Assembly: GCF_963678635.1 (NCBI RefSeq)
Contig: NC_087062.1
Coordinates: forward strand, 43,352,395 to 43,416,394
Direction: 5' to 3'
Source of the DNA: Symsagittifera roscoffensis
Lineage: Eukaryota > Xenacoelomorpha > Acoela > Convolutidae
DNA: 64,000 nt
A program made the translations under genes and the position numbers. Shown here piece by piece: positions 30,861-42,450 of the stretch. Position 1 is the first letter of the stretch; every line of letters starts with the position of its first letter. The notes beneath the pieces are model-generated. The model was not told the origin of the DNA and ran no database searches. It saw nothing but the letters and a program-made list of their open reading frames with translations.

Positions 30861-31582
30861 TCAAGGTTAATCATTTTTAAAACTGAATTTCTATCGATCA
30901 GTTTGCCTGGATTTTTTTTTACTATTGAGCTAGTTTCTAAGGCTTCTTTTAATTGTTATCCGAATAAAAGTTTGAGTTCTTTTACAAGTTTTCTACCCGA
31001 ACCAACAGACTTGAAAGGAGAATGGGAGGTTGCTGTTTCAGAAATAATATACCCTTCTTTGTACTAAAATTTTATTGAGGGAAAGTTTACTTTCGTAGAT
31101 GGCAGACAAAGTTCTGAGGAGAAAAGAAAGATTCAACCGATGCATATTGATCCAGGAGTGCATCCAAGTTTGTTGATATAAAAGTAGTTATGAACAACAA
31201 AATTCGAGAACGTCTAGGTGCTCAGGCAATTGAATATAACGGAAGATATGTATCACTAGATGAAAGTACACAAAAGATAGCCGTCCATTTACCTGATGAT
31301 CAGTCAGTGTTTATAATTCAAAGTTCTGATTTAAGTCATATTTTTGGACGTGATTTTGAAAAAAATCTAAAAGTTCATAATTAGTGGAAAAGGACCGCAT
31401 TATCCTCAATATTCTATGACATTATATGAATACATTCTTTGATGATATGTACTGATATTATAGAATATAACATACAAAAACACTTTATTGCTTTGCATTC
31501 CATTAATTTCCTAAGTAGTGGAATACAAAAAAGACAACTATACTTGAATATGCGTGATACCCATTTTAGTTTAAAGCTTTAA
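30860..31582 (+). pseudogene. Putative minor capsid/penton-type protein, unit A2
   Basis: GEWEVAVSEIIYPSLY at about 31015-31064 is followed by a TAA; the GKFTFVDG segment and MNNKIRERLGAQAIEYNGRY (31190-31384) follow in other frames. This is one of the better-kept copies of the N-terminal half. Confidence 0.55.
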
Positions 31583-31597
31583 TTAATCAAGGGAAGA

Positions 31598-32083
31598 ATG
31601 TTTGATGCTTTCAAGAGAAAAAAAGCGGAACATAAAGCAAAATCCAAGGATGATTCAGATGAGGAACCAGATCCTTACTTAACTTATGTAAACAATTTAC
31701 TAAATTGACTATTCTCCAATTTGAATTTCATTTTAACAAAACATTGGCTTCCAACGCCAATGAATTATATCCTCATAAGCCACAAATATCGAACGAATTC
31801 AACTCGTCGGCAGTGAGTAATAAAGGGATACTTGCTTGTCATGGATACAGTTTTAAAGAAATTCCTGATGCATTTGTCGCCCTTATGTTACAACAATAAA
31901 AGCAATGCATTTTAACGAAGATTTCTTAGCTCTTCCTATAGAAAATTTTCAAAATCACAATATTCTTGTTTTCGAATTGACTTCACTGCAGGATGCAGAT
32001 GAACAGTTGCATTATCCAGAACTTAGTGGAGAAATCTTGAAATTAGAAATGTTTTTCCAGTTTCACTTGGAGCAAGAAACTTA
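31598..32083 (+). pseudogene. F54H12.2-like putative capsid protein with internal deletion, unit A2
   Basis: Where other units start with ATGGGAAG this one reads AAGGGAAG, so the usual start is lost. The N-terminus (FDAFKRKKAEH, EEPDPYLTYV) and NANELYPHKPQISNEFN are clear. At 31873 the sequence jumps from the GYSFKEIPDAF segment to CRPYVTT; about 520 bp present in B2 are missing. It ends after PELSGE. Confidence 0.6.
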
Positions 32084-32109
32084 AGTGATAGTCTTGGGAG
32101 AAACACTAA

Positions 32110-32336
32110 CAAACGTTCAAACTGACAAGCTCCAGTAAATCTCCAGTAAAAGTAGACAATGAATGCTGTTTAATTGAACCCCGAGACTGTAAAACAGTGT
32201 TCATTAATTTTTGTCAAGTTCAAAAAAACTTGTGTATGGGACTTTGCTGATTCAATACCAAAATGCTAGTAAGTCCTTAATCTTACTTTTTTAATACTAA
32301 ATAGGATTATCAAGCTATCATTTTTTTTGTTTTTAG
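32110..32336 (+). pseudogene. Small Cys ORF and candidate intron, unit A2
   Basis: VDNECCLIEPRDCKTV is kept; a frameshift follows near 32220. GTAAGT at 32269 and TTTTTAG ending at 32336 mark a 68-bp candidate intron. Confidence 0.4.
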
Positions 32337-32765
32337 ATGTAAATCAACGAACAATTGCAAGAAAGGATAATTTTCCACTTCCGCAATTTATCGAAAAAAT
32401 TCCTGAGCTCTGGTTCAAGTACATGGAATCTTACCACCCCCCCCCCCCAAAAAAAATCCCTCAACTAACAAAATAACCTTTCGCAATCAACAAGTCAGCT
32501 CTAAGCAAGGATAGAGGAGAACACTGGATCATGATTGCTCGACTGGACCAAACTTACTACTTTGCTGAAATTCTGGGTCAAAAAAGAACAATTTATTTCA
32601 TTTTAAAAAATAAATTTTTGGCAAATGTTTTCCAGAAAACTCCGAAAAACTGATAGTTTGTGCGGATTCTACGCAAATTGTTCAGCACTTCTTCTTTGTA
32701 AATTCTATCAGAGAAACTTGAAGAATATTCATGTTGTGCGTGTTTTGAATTTTATAATTTTAGGT
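32337..32765 (+). pseudogene. Adenain-like cysteine protease, unit A2
   Basis: The start ATG is lost (GCAAGAAAGGATAATT). A run of about 13 C at 32438 interrupts the frame after YMES. His in GEHWIMIARLDQTYYF (about 32520) and Cys in SLCGFYANCSALL (about 32660) are present. Decayed. Confidence 0.65.
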
Positions 32766-32911
32766 AAATGAGTAGATTTCATTTGTAAATTTAAAAATCT
32801 ACTTAGTAAATCTAGTACTACATTAGTAAATCTACTATACGATGCAGTGATTTGCATGTTTTCTTTGTAATTCGATGTTTTTATCTCAAAACGCCTAGTT
32901 TTTTGAATTTT

Positions 32912-33118
32912 CAGTAGATTTCATCTCCCCCAGATCGGGCGAAGTATACTGTGTCAAAATTCCAATCAGCAAAAACTAATCGCTGAGTGCCCAGCCCCTC
33001 TTCCTTCACCGCAGCATCCATGAGTTGATAGAAAGAGTGAATGGAAGTGTGAGGTGCGAACGAGAGAAGCCGAGCAGAAGAATACAAACAAATCATCATC
33101 GAGTTAGTCCCACTAACA
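32912..33118 (-). repeat. R spacer with open minus-strand ORF (before A3)
   Basis: ORF 32911-33099 minus, 62 codons, intact. Variants shared with the B3 copy (FADWNFDT, EEGLGTQ) show that the R copy tracks its own unit position across arrays. Confidence 0.6.
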
Positions 33119-33292
33119 CCATCATATTCTAATGAAATTGGATGTTTGCTTAAGTTTATCAGAACAAGTTAATTTGTCTAGGAAGATAGAATTGATTTTA
33201 CGGCTTTTCCGTCACATTAGAGAAATGAAGAAAATTTTATTTCATGACGATGCGTGTTGTCTTTGATTATTTTAAACTGAGTAAAATTAAAA

Positions 33293-34523
33293 TTGACGAG
33301 ATTTTTTGTTGGTGTATATTTTCAAGTGATCGAGCCAAAATTGCAGGCAAATGTTCAATCGATCCATGTTTACTCTGAAATTAGGCACGTCAGAATAAAA
33401 GACAGTAAACCAACAGGAGGTTTCTACTCAGTAAACCAATACACAATAAACCAACAGAAACCAACAGTTTTCTACTGTAAAAAAATTAACGTACAAGTAA
33501 TTGCAAATAAATCATTTAAAATACCAAAATCACAAGAAAAAATACAGATATGACCGCAGAAAACTCATATAGAAAACCGCATTTTATTTTTATAAGGTTG
33601 AAAAATGGTACATTTCAACCCAAAAATGACAACATTTTCTAATTTTATCAACTGATCGAAAACCTTTCGAAAACCTTTCCAATAATAGAACAAAACACCT
33701 GTTGATATTTTAATGACTCTTGTGAGGAAACGTTTTATTTTTGTTTGGTTAAAATTTGTTAATTTTCAACTCAAATTTGACTAAACTTTCTTTTTTATCA
33801 ACACTATTAAGCTCTTTATGGACAAATGCAAAGAAAAAAAACTTAAACTTATCGAAGGAGTTTACTTTGAACTGATTGAAAAGCTTCCCAATAATGGAAC
33901 AAATTACCTGTTAATATTCGATGACTCTTGTGAAAAAACTTCAAACTCTAAGCAGCTTGTAAAAATTGCTTTTGCTAGAAGACACAGGGGACTGAATACG
34001 ATATATAAAAATTATATTTTGTTTCATCAAAAAAATTGGGAATAGAAGTAGTGTTACAAATTACACATATAGTCTTGTTCAAGTCACCGAGAGATGTTTT
34101 ACAAATCAATCCATAAAGTCAACAACTATGTCTAGGATCACAATTGAAAGAGTGCTATCAAGATGCAACATCTATTCTTTATGGTCTTTTACTCATTGAT
34201 TTCACTCCATAAACAGTTGATTGGGAAACATATTGCACAAACAGCGGTTCAGTTCTAACAAATCTTTATTTGCCAACAGGAACAGAAACAAAGCTTTTGA
34301 ACGATGAGCATACATTACATTTCTATACTCCCAAAAATTCAAACATTTTCTCAAAAACCTTAAAAGCAATTCATACTTCAATGTCCAAAAAGTTTCATCA
34401 ATTCCTCAGCGAATGTTTAGTACATTTACTACGAGACGAGCTACAAGATCTCCGAAAATTAGATGTAGTAAATTATCGAAGAGAAATATCAAAATTCACA
34501 CGATGAAGAATTTGACTGCATAA
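33293..34523 (+). pseudogene. Packaging ATPase, unit A3 module i
   Basis: N-terminal segment 33293-33553, then a P-loop remnant, a shortened first copy of the duplicated segment (151-bp spacing, about 55 bp lost), Walker B (LLIFDDSCEKTS, about 33925), the HRGLNTIYKNYILFHQ stretch, FKSPRDVLQINP (about 34080) and the C-terminal part at 34270-34506. Several stops and shifts. Confidence 0.65.
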
Positions 34524-34684
34524 AAGGAGAACTGTTTTAAGCTCGCCAAAAAGCTTGCAATTTATATCTTTTGTCACTCTTTAGGTCATTAAACGATTGA
34601 GATAGTATAACGATTTACCTAGTATGGATCAGTTTGGTCTGATTTTTTACTCAGTTTATTAATTACAAATTACGCTTCCAAAAG

Positions 34685-36123
34685 ATTTTTTGTTGGTGTA
34701 TATTTTCAAGTGGTCGAGCCAAAATTGCAGGCAAATGGTCAACCGATCCATGTTTACTCTGATATTAAGCACGTCAGAATAAAAGACAGTAAGCCAACCG
34801 GAGGTTTCTACTCAGTAAACCAATACACAATAAATCAACAGAAACCAACAGGTTTCTACTGCACAAAAATTAACGTACAAGTAACTGAATATAAATCTTT
34901 TAAAATACCAAAAGCACAAAAAAAATACAGATATGACCGCAGAAAACTCATCTGGAAAACAGCATTTTTTTAAATGGTTGAAAAATGGTACATTTCAACC
35001 CAAAAATGACAACATTTTCAAATTTTATCAACATTATTAAGCGTTTCATGGGCAAATGCAAAGAAAAACCTTAAATTTCTTGAAGGAATTGACTTTGAAG
35101 TGATCGAAAACCTTCCCAATAATGGAACCAAACACTTGTTGATATTTTTATGACTCTTGTGAGGAAACATTTTATTTTTCCATTTGGTTAAAATTTGGTA
35201 AATTTCAACCCAAATTTGATTAACTTTCTTTTTTATCAACATTATTAAGCTTTTTATGGACAATTGCAAAGAAAAAAACCTCAAATTTATCGAAGAAGTT
35301 CACTTTGAACTGATTGAAAACCTTCCCAATAATGGAACAAATTACCTGTTAATATTTGATGACTCTTGTGAAAAAACTTCAAACTCTGAGCAGCTTGTAA
35401 AAATTGCTTTTGCTGGAAGACACAGGGGACTGAATACGATATACAAAAATCATATTTTGTTTCACCAAAGCAAATTGGGAATAGACGTGGTGTTACAAAT
35501 TCCACATATAGTCTTGTTCAAGTCACCGAGAAATGTTTTATAATTCAATACATTAAGTCAACAACTAAGTCTAAGATCATAATTGAAAGAGTGTTATCAA
35601 GATGCATTATCTATTCTTTATGGTCTTTTACTCATTGATTTCACTCCATAAACAGTTGATTGGGGAACATATTGCAAAAACAGCGGTTCAGTTCTAACAA
35701 ATCTTTATTTACCAACAGGAACAGAAACAAATCTTTTGAACGATGAGCATACATTACATTTCTATACTCCCAAAAATTTAAACATTTTCTCAAAAACCTT
35801 AAAAGCAATTCATACTAAAATGTCCAAGAAGTTTCATCAATTCCTCAGCGAATGTTTAGTACATTTACTACGAGGCGAGCTACAAGATCTCCGAAAATTA
35901 GATGTAGTAAATTATCGAAGAGAAATATCAAAATTCACACGATGAAGAATTTGACTGCATAAAAGGAGAACTGTTTTAAGCTCGCCAAAAAGCTTGCAAT
36001 TTATATCTTTTGTCACTCTTTAGGTCATTAAACGATTGAGATAGTATAACGATTTACCTAGTATGGATCAGTTTGGTCTGATTTTTTACTCAGTTTATTA
36101 ATTACAAATTACGCTTCCAAAAG
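34685..36123 (+). pseudogene. ATPase module ii of unit A3 (1439-bp tandem unit)
   Basis: A complete repeat of the N-terminal segment through the C-terminus of the ATPase. Open pieces are 34710-34973, 35256-35543 (LLIFDDSCEKTSNSEQLVKI, GRHRGLNTIYKNHILFHQ) and 35736-35945. It begins at a junction in the ATPase-integrase spacer (CTTCCAAAAG|ATTTTTTG). Confidence 0.7.
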
Positions 36124-37562
36124 ATTTTTTGTTGGTGTATATTTTCAAGTGGTCGAGCCAAAATTGCAGGCAAATGGTCAACCGATCCATGTTTTCTCTG
36201 AAATTAAGCACGTCAGAATAAAAGACAGTAAGCCAACCGGAGGTTTCTACTCAGTAAACCAATACACAATAAATCAACAGAAACCAACAGGTTTCTACTG
36301 CACAAAAATTAACGTACAAGTAACTGAATATAAATCTTTTAAAATACCAAAAGCACAAAAAAAATACAGATATGACCGCAGAAAACTCATCTGGAAAACA
36401 GCATTTTTTTAAATGGTTGAAAAATGGTACATTTCAACCCAAAAATGACAACATTTTCAAATTTTATCAACATTATTAAGCGTTTCATGGGCAAATGCAA
36501 AGAAAAACCTTAAATTTCTTGAAGGAATTGACTTTGAAGTGATCGAAAACCTTCCCAATAATGGAACCAAACACTTGTTGATATTTTTATGACTCTTGTG
36601 AGGAAACATTTTATTTTTCCATTTGGTTAAAATTTGGTAAATTTCAACCCAAATTTGATTAACTTTCTTTTTTATCAACATTATTAAGCTCTTTATGGAC
36701 AATTGCAAAGAAAAAAACCTCAAATTTATCGAAGGAGTTCACTTTGAACTGATTGAAAACCTTCCCAATAATGGAACAAATTACCTGTTAATATTTGATG
36801 ACTCTTGTGAAAAAACTTCAAACTCTGAGCAGCTTGTAAAAATTGCTTTTGCTGGAAGACACAGGGGACTGAATACGATATACAAAAATCATATTTTGTT
36901 TCACCAAAGCAAATTGGGAATAGACGTGGTGTTACAAATTCCACATATAGTCTTGTTCAAGTCACCGAGAGATGTTTTATAATTCAATACATTAAGTCAA
37001 CAACTAAGTCTAGGATCATAATTGAAAGAGTGTTATCAAGATCCATTATCTATTCTTTATGGTCTTTTACTCATTGATTTTACTCCATAAACAGTTGATT
37101 GGGGAACATATTGCAAAAACAGCGGTTCAGTTCTAACAAATCTTTATTTACCAACAGGAACAGAAACAAATCTTTTGAACGATGAGCATACATTACATTT
37201 CTATACTCCCAAAAATTTAAACATTTTCTCAAAAACCTTAAAAGCAATTCATACTAAAATGTCCAAGAAGTTTCATCAATTCCTCAGCGAATGTTTAGTA
37301 CATTTACTACGAGGCGAGCTACAAGATCTCCGAAAATTAGATGTAGTAAATTATCGAAGAGAAATATCAAAATTCACACGATGAAGAATTTGACTGCATA
37401 AAAGGAGAACTGTTTTAAGCTCGCCTTAAGGCTTGCAATTAATATCTTTGTCACTCCTTAGGTCATTAAACGATTGAGATAGTATAACGATTTACCTAGT
37501 ATGGATCAGTTTGGTCTGATTTTTTACTCAGTTTATCAATTACAAATTACGCTTCCAAAAGA
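36124..37562 (+). pseudogene. ATPase module iii of unit A3 (1439-bp tandem unit)
   Basis: Nearly base-for-base the same as module ii; all landmarks are shifted by exactly 1439 bp (36149, 36695, 37175). The few differences include GTTTACTCTGATATT against GTTTTCTCTGAAATT. It has no counterpart in array B, so it is a recent gain in A or an assembly duplication. Confidence 0.75.
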
Positions 37563-37939
37563 TTTTTTGTTGGTGTATATTTTAAAGTGGTCGAGCCAAA
37601 ATTGCAGGCAAATGGTCAACCGATCCATGTTTACTATGAAATTAAGCACGTCAGAAAGAAAGACAGTAAACCAATAGGTTTCTAATCAGTAAACCAACAC
37701 ACAATAACTCAACAGAAACCAACAGGGTTCTACTGTACAAAAATTAACGTACAAGTAACTAAAAATGAATCTTTTAAAATAACAAAAGCACAAGAAAAAT
37801 TACAGATATGACAGCAGAAAACTCATCTGGGAAACCGCATTTTACTACGAGGCGAGATACAGGATCTCCGAAAAGTATACGTAGTAAAATATTGAAGAGA
37901 AATATCAAAACTGACACGATGAAGAATTGGACTGCATAA
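37563..37939 (+). pseudogene. ATPase module iv of unit A3, core-deleted
   Basis: The N-terminal segment is followed by the core-deleted form. From the ATG at 37808 a 43-codon frame (TAENSSGKPHF joined to TTRRDTGSPKS and a basic end) is intact to a TAA at 37937-37939. Confidence 0.6.
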
Positions 37940-38106
37940 AAGGAGAACTATTTTAAGCTCGCAAAAAGGCTTACAACTAATGTTTTTTGTCACTCTTTAG
38001 GTCATGAAACGGTTGACATAGTATAAAGATTGACATAGTATGGATCAGTTTGGTCTAATTCGTTACTCAGTTTATCAATCACAAATTATACTTCCAAAAA
38101 AAAATT

Positions 38107-38739
38107 AGAACAAAAGCAAGAAAAAGAGGAAATTGATATGTGGACAAGGAAGCGAGTCAAAACAGTGGAGTCAAACATTTATTATTTGCTGTTGATATTT
38201 TTTTTGCAATTTGTCCGAGTTCAAACAATGAAAACAAAATAAGCCAAAGACACAGACACTTTGCAAGCTTTCCAAAAAAAATCCTCGATAAATACACTCC
38301 TCAAAAAATTTGGGTTGATAAAAGAACAGAATATCGGGGAATTTTCAAAAAAATATGCATGGAGAAAGACATTGAAGTTCACTCAATATTGAGTGAAACA
38401 AAAGCTGCATTTGCAGAGAGCGCCATTCAATCATTAAAACACATAATTTACCTCCACATTGAGGATCATGGCGAAAAATTCATTCCCAAGTTACCTCATT
38501 TTGTTTCTATAAGGAATTGTCACGTCCTAAGATCTATTGGGAAATCAGCGAAAGATGTCAAGAATACTGATCTCAAAAAGGATACAAGCCACAATTTACA
38601 GATAAAAATTTTGAAAGTTCGGCAATATCTACAAAACAGCCTCCAGCATACTCGACAGATCTTCAAAGATCTCGACAAAGAAGAAATTCTGGGAACCTTT
38701 ATTGGAAAAGAGCTGAGAAAATGTGCAGATTCAAGGTAA
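38107..38739 (+). pseudogene. Maverick-type rve integrase, unit A3
   Basis: The N-terminal KEEI piece joins directly to DKEASQNSG, removing the first catalytic Asp region. From 38140 a 199-codon frame stays open: VDKRTEYRG (second Asp) and, 32 residues later, the Glu of FAESAIQSL, then IGKSAKDVKNTDLKK. This is the longest intact integrase frame in array A. The same deletion is present in B3. Confidence 0.7.
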
Positions 38740-38749
38740 ATCATTTTTT

Positions 38750-39418
38750 AAACTAAATTTCTATCAAACAGTTTTCCTGGATTTTTTTTATTATTGAGCT
38801 AGTTTCTAACGCTTCTTGTAATTGTTATCCGAATAAAAGTCTGAGTTCTTTTACAAGTTTTATACCCGAACAAACACATTTGAAAGGAGAATGGTAGATT
38901 GCTGAAACATTTAACCCTTTTTTGTACTAAATTGTTTTTGAGGGAAAGTTTACTTTCGTAGATGGCAGAGAAAGTACTTTTTCAATGACGCTCCAACAAG
39001 AAAAATAGCTCTTGGAATGAATACAATTTCAGCTGTTGCAGAACTTCACTTGAGAGAGCTTACAATTATTCGCGCTGGAAGAGCAACTGTTACATTATGT
39101 AAATATTCCCCTTGTCACTCTTATGTTACAAGAATAAAAGCATTGCAGTTTAGCGAAGATTTCCAGCTCTACCTATGGAAGATTTTCAAAATCACTATAT
39201 TCTTGTTTTTGAATTGACTTCACTGCAGGATGCAGCATTAACAGTTGCTTTATCCAGAACTTAGTGGAGAAAGTTTGAGATAAGAAAGAATTTTCAGTTT
39301 CACTTGGAGCAAGTAACCGAAGTGATAGACTTGGAGAAAGATTAACAAATGTTCAAATTGACGACAAGCTCGGAACAGTCGCTAAATATTTTAACTTTTG
39401 AGGTTTTCGGGTTCCTGT
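38750..39418 (+). pseudogene. Fused capsid-protein remnants, unit A3, cut by the assembly gap
   Basis: The start of the minor capsid-type gene (FERRMVDC region, GKFTFVDG) joins at about 38975 to the later part of the F54H12.2-like gene (TRKIALGMNTISAVAELHL, 39017-39217; CHSYVTRIKAL). Everything between is deleted, as in B3. The sequence ends in N at 39419, just short of the Cys ORF and protease. Confidence 0.6.
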
Positions 39419-39618
39419 NNNNNNNNNNNNNNNNNNNNNNNNNNNNNNNNNNNNNNNNNNNNNNNNNNNNNNNNNNNNNNNNNNNNNNNNNNNNNNNNNN
39501 NNNNNNNNNNNNNNNNNNNNNNNNNNNNNNNNNNNNNNNNNNNNNNNNNNNNNNNNNNNNNNNNNNNNNNNNNNNNNNNNNNNNNNNNNNNNNNNNNNNN
39601 NNNNNNNNNNNNNNNNNN
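39419..39618. other. Assembly gap, 200 N
   Basis: Exactly 200 N, a conventional scaffold spacer. Array A stops here in mid-gene. Apparent ORFs across it are artefacts. Confidence 0.99.
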
Positions 39619-41828
39619 GTTATGTATATTCAACAGTCATAGTAAAACAAGCAAATTGAAAAACATTTTTGAGGAAATAATTTTTTTTGCAGTTTTTTGA
39701 ATTTTGAATTTCAAAAAAGCGCTTAAATACTCAAAGTGAACTAACGTTACTCGAGTAAAACTAAGTTCTACGTTTTAAATTATGTTTTACATTTTAAAGC
39801 TAAGTTTTACGTTGTAAAGCTATGTTTACTGTTTTAAATTCACTTAAAATAAGACTGCTCGCTATTCGCTCGAATGTAGGCAAAAAATCATTACAAGCCC
39901 AAACTGTGCACTGTATAGGCGCACAATTTTATGTCTGTATAGTGGCTTCTTTTTGCGTCATTTGATGGCCAAGAAAAATTGTGTGCGTATGTGTATTCTG
40001 TAGGAAAAGGGCCTTGAAAATTTTTTGACTTACAATATTTTTTTGAATCTTTTGCATGAAGGGTTTCTGCTCGGTATGTTTGGCTTTTTTTACCACTTTC
40101 AATTTCCATTTCCATCAAAAATATGGCGCATCTGGCGTTAACATAACACAAATGTTCGGCTAGCTTAGATCATCGAATTTAGACAAATTAGTTCCACATG
40201 AAAAACTTAAATAAAAATTTGGCTTTCTCTAGCAATCTGAAAACTCTTTGTTAGGATTTTAATAGTGTAAAAAATTTGGGTTTTCATTGCGATTTTATTG
40301 TTTTTTTTTCACAAAAACAATTTGTTGAAGGTTTTTTATTTTTAATTTTCTTATTTTTCATTTGATTTTAGTCATAGTCAATGATTTTTGTATCAGTGGT
40401 AGGATATTCAAGTGTTCCGATGCTCAGTTTCGCCTCTTTGGATAATTTTACAAGGGAATGGGAAACGAATTTGACAAGGGAATGGGAATGGAAAAGAATG
40501 GATATATATATTTTTATATTTTTTTTCCAAAAGTCTTTCAAAATATGTTGAGTAGAGCAAAAGTATGAACACTATTGTTTGTGTAGTTAGTCAGAAAATT
40601 TAGTTATAATTTTGGTTGAATTTGGGAAACGTTCAAAAGATGTAAATTTAGATGTTATGCTGAAATTGTGTATAAAAATCATCTTTGATCAATTTTCTTG
40701 ATTTTAAAGGAAACACAAAGTTTGATACGAGTCTTGTCATTATTGTGAAAGTGTTTGCACATCTGAACACTGCACCCTATACCTTTGAGTAACAAAAAAG
40801 CTTAATGTTGCTATAATGCAATGAAGTTTTGCATTAAGAACAAACTGAAGTTTTGCATGAAGTTTTGAAGTTCATGCAAAATTGCTCACTTAATGCAATG
40901 AAGTTTTGCATTAAGTGAGCTTTTCACGAACTCTTTAGTAGGTAATTTGCGGGGGTCAAAAATTATTGAGGGGTTGTACATTTTTTTAAACAAATAGGTC
41001 ATTTTCATTGCAAGGGGCGCAATTCAGTGTCAATTTTGTTTAATATCACGTCGAAATTGGGCCCCAAAGTGGCATAAAGTATAAGTAACTTAAAGCACAT
41101 TTCATTTAAATTATGAGCTCACTAAAATTTCAATTTTTTTAAAATAACTTTGGGTATAAATTTTATACTGTAAGCATATCCCGTGAACCGTCAAAATAAA
41201 CAAACTTGAACTCAATTTTCGATGATGCGCGCCGGATTTGCGCTTTTTGGGCGAGAAAAGCAAGAAGGGCCAGGGAAAACACACCCAATATTTTAGCGTT
41301 TATTGTCCACGAATATATTGTTTTTTTTGGTCGAAAAAAAGTATGTCAGCTTCATATTGCACAGACAGAAAACTTGAGCAAGGTGTCCGAGCTTAAAATT
41401 GAAAAACGACAGCGCCTCTAACAATAATGGCGGGCGTAATATGCTGCTGGTTGCTTAAAAGAATTTCAACTGTGCAGAAAGTCGTACCAAGAAAACTCGA
41501 TTGCAACTGCGCAGTATTCTTTGCCAAGCACCTTGGAGCTGTTTTTTTTTTGTAATCACCAAAAAGTTTGTATCATTGTCCGCTCGGATCATTCAGATCC
41601 TCAAGCCTCAAAGTTCGGAGGGATCAGTTTTTTAGGAGTATTTGGGTTTAAATAGAAGTGAATATGTATTGCGGGGATGTCTGGACATTTATGTACTGCA
41701 GAGTAAAAACAACTACTAAAATAGAAAACTTGAAATAAAAAGGTGGGCGAATGGGAGACAGCCCAAGAAGTTTTTGCATCCGAGCAAGATATTTGCATGA
41801 AGCTTTACTCTATTTCTCTCACACACAC
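39619..41828. other. Non-coding interval between the gap and array B
   Basis: No recognised gene. It has short tandem AAGTTTTACGTT-like repeats (39760-39840), T-rich tracts, nested palindromes at 40814-40920, and an open stretch at 41206-41421 of unknown meaning. The last 130 bp before 41829 (GGGAGACAGCCCAAGAAG... ACACACACG) lead into the leader shared with array A and may be the true left end of that repeat, which is cut off in A. Confidence 0.5.
40814..40920. repeat. Direct and inverted AATGCAATGAAGTTTTGCATT repeats with a 15-bp hairpin
   Basis: A perfect inverted repeat with 15-bp arms (GCTCACTTAATGCAA / TTGCATTAAGTGAGC) and a 7-base loop lies at 40884-40920. Its inner 24 bp also occur as a direct copy at 40814-40838. 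This suggests a foldback or MITE-like remnant. Confidence 0.85.
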
Positions 41829-41844
41829 GCACGGACAGACATAC

Positions 41845-42450
41845 ACTGCTGATTTAAATAATGAGCAAAAATTGAACTTACAATCGCGTTTTTCTCAAAT
41901 ACGGTTATTATTAGTCAAAAACGATGAAGACGAAACATGCTCGGAACTTCACCAGATTTTTATGACGAAATTAGTTTTGCGAAATTCCAAACAAAAATTT
42001 CACAACAAAAGTGGGTCATTTTGGCTCTTTAGTCTATTATTTATTACCTTAAATCTAATAGGTCAATTGACGAGCAAATTAGATCAAAGTGAGCCTCTAA
42101 TACAGACCAACAAAAATTTTGAAAACTATAACCACTAATTTTTTTTTAGAGGTTTTTGGCATTTTTAGAGTTAATATTTTGGTAAAATTTTGTTAGGCTG
42201 TATACGAGGCTCACTTTGATATAGCCTGTTTATTAATTGACTCATTAGATTTAGCGTAAATCTTGATTGATCAAAAAAAGCCAAAAATTTCTACTTTTGG
42301 GGTAAAAAATTTGTTCCGAACCATAATAATTCAGGTAAATTCTAAGCAACTTTGGTTCTCATCATTTTTTTTTCAAATCTCAAGCCAGTTTGAGAAAAAC
42401 GCGTTTAAAATTTCAAGTTTTGTTTACTTTGATAGTTACTTTTAAGTTTT
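41845..42450. repeat. Imperfect inverted repeat at the left edge of array B
   Basis: Same foldback as 20405-21010, with TCAAAGTGAGCCTC and GAGGCTCACTTTGA on opposite arms and CGCGTTTTTCTCAAA / TTTGAGAAAAACGCG at the outer part. Small indels separate it from the A copy. Confidence 0.75.

Larger units (their letters stand above)
20384..39418 (+). mobile_element. Array A: tandem Maverick/Polinton-like units
   Basis: It starts at CGCACGGACAGAC, shared with array B at 41829, and runs to the N gap. It contains a non-coding leader, unit A1 (22266-27593), a truncated unit (27594-28870), unit A2 (28871-32911) and unit A3 (32912 to the gap), all head to tail. The gene set (packaging ATPase, rve integrase, two putative capsid proteins, adenain-like protease) is that of Maverick/Polinton elements, but no protein-primed DNA polymerase B is seen. 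Every long gene is broken. Array A differs from B by extra ATPase modules in A3 and by a deletion of about 520 bp in A2. Confidence 0.75.

Noticed and set aside
39349-39700. Three open frames spanning the N stretch
   Set aside because: They are open only because N cannot form stops; 200 of the bases are unknown.
41206-41552. Possible host exon (71-codon frame, then a 42-codon frame from an ATG at 41427)
   Set aside because: Too short, no recognisable domain, no splice pattern strong enough, and the flanks are repeats.
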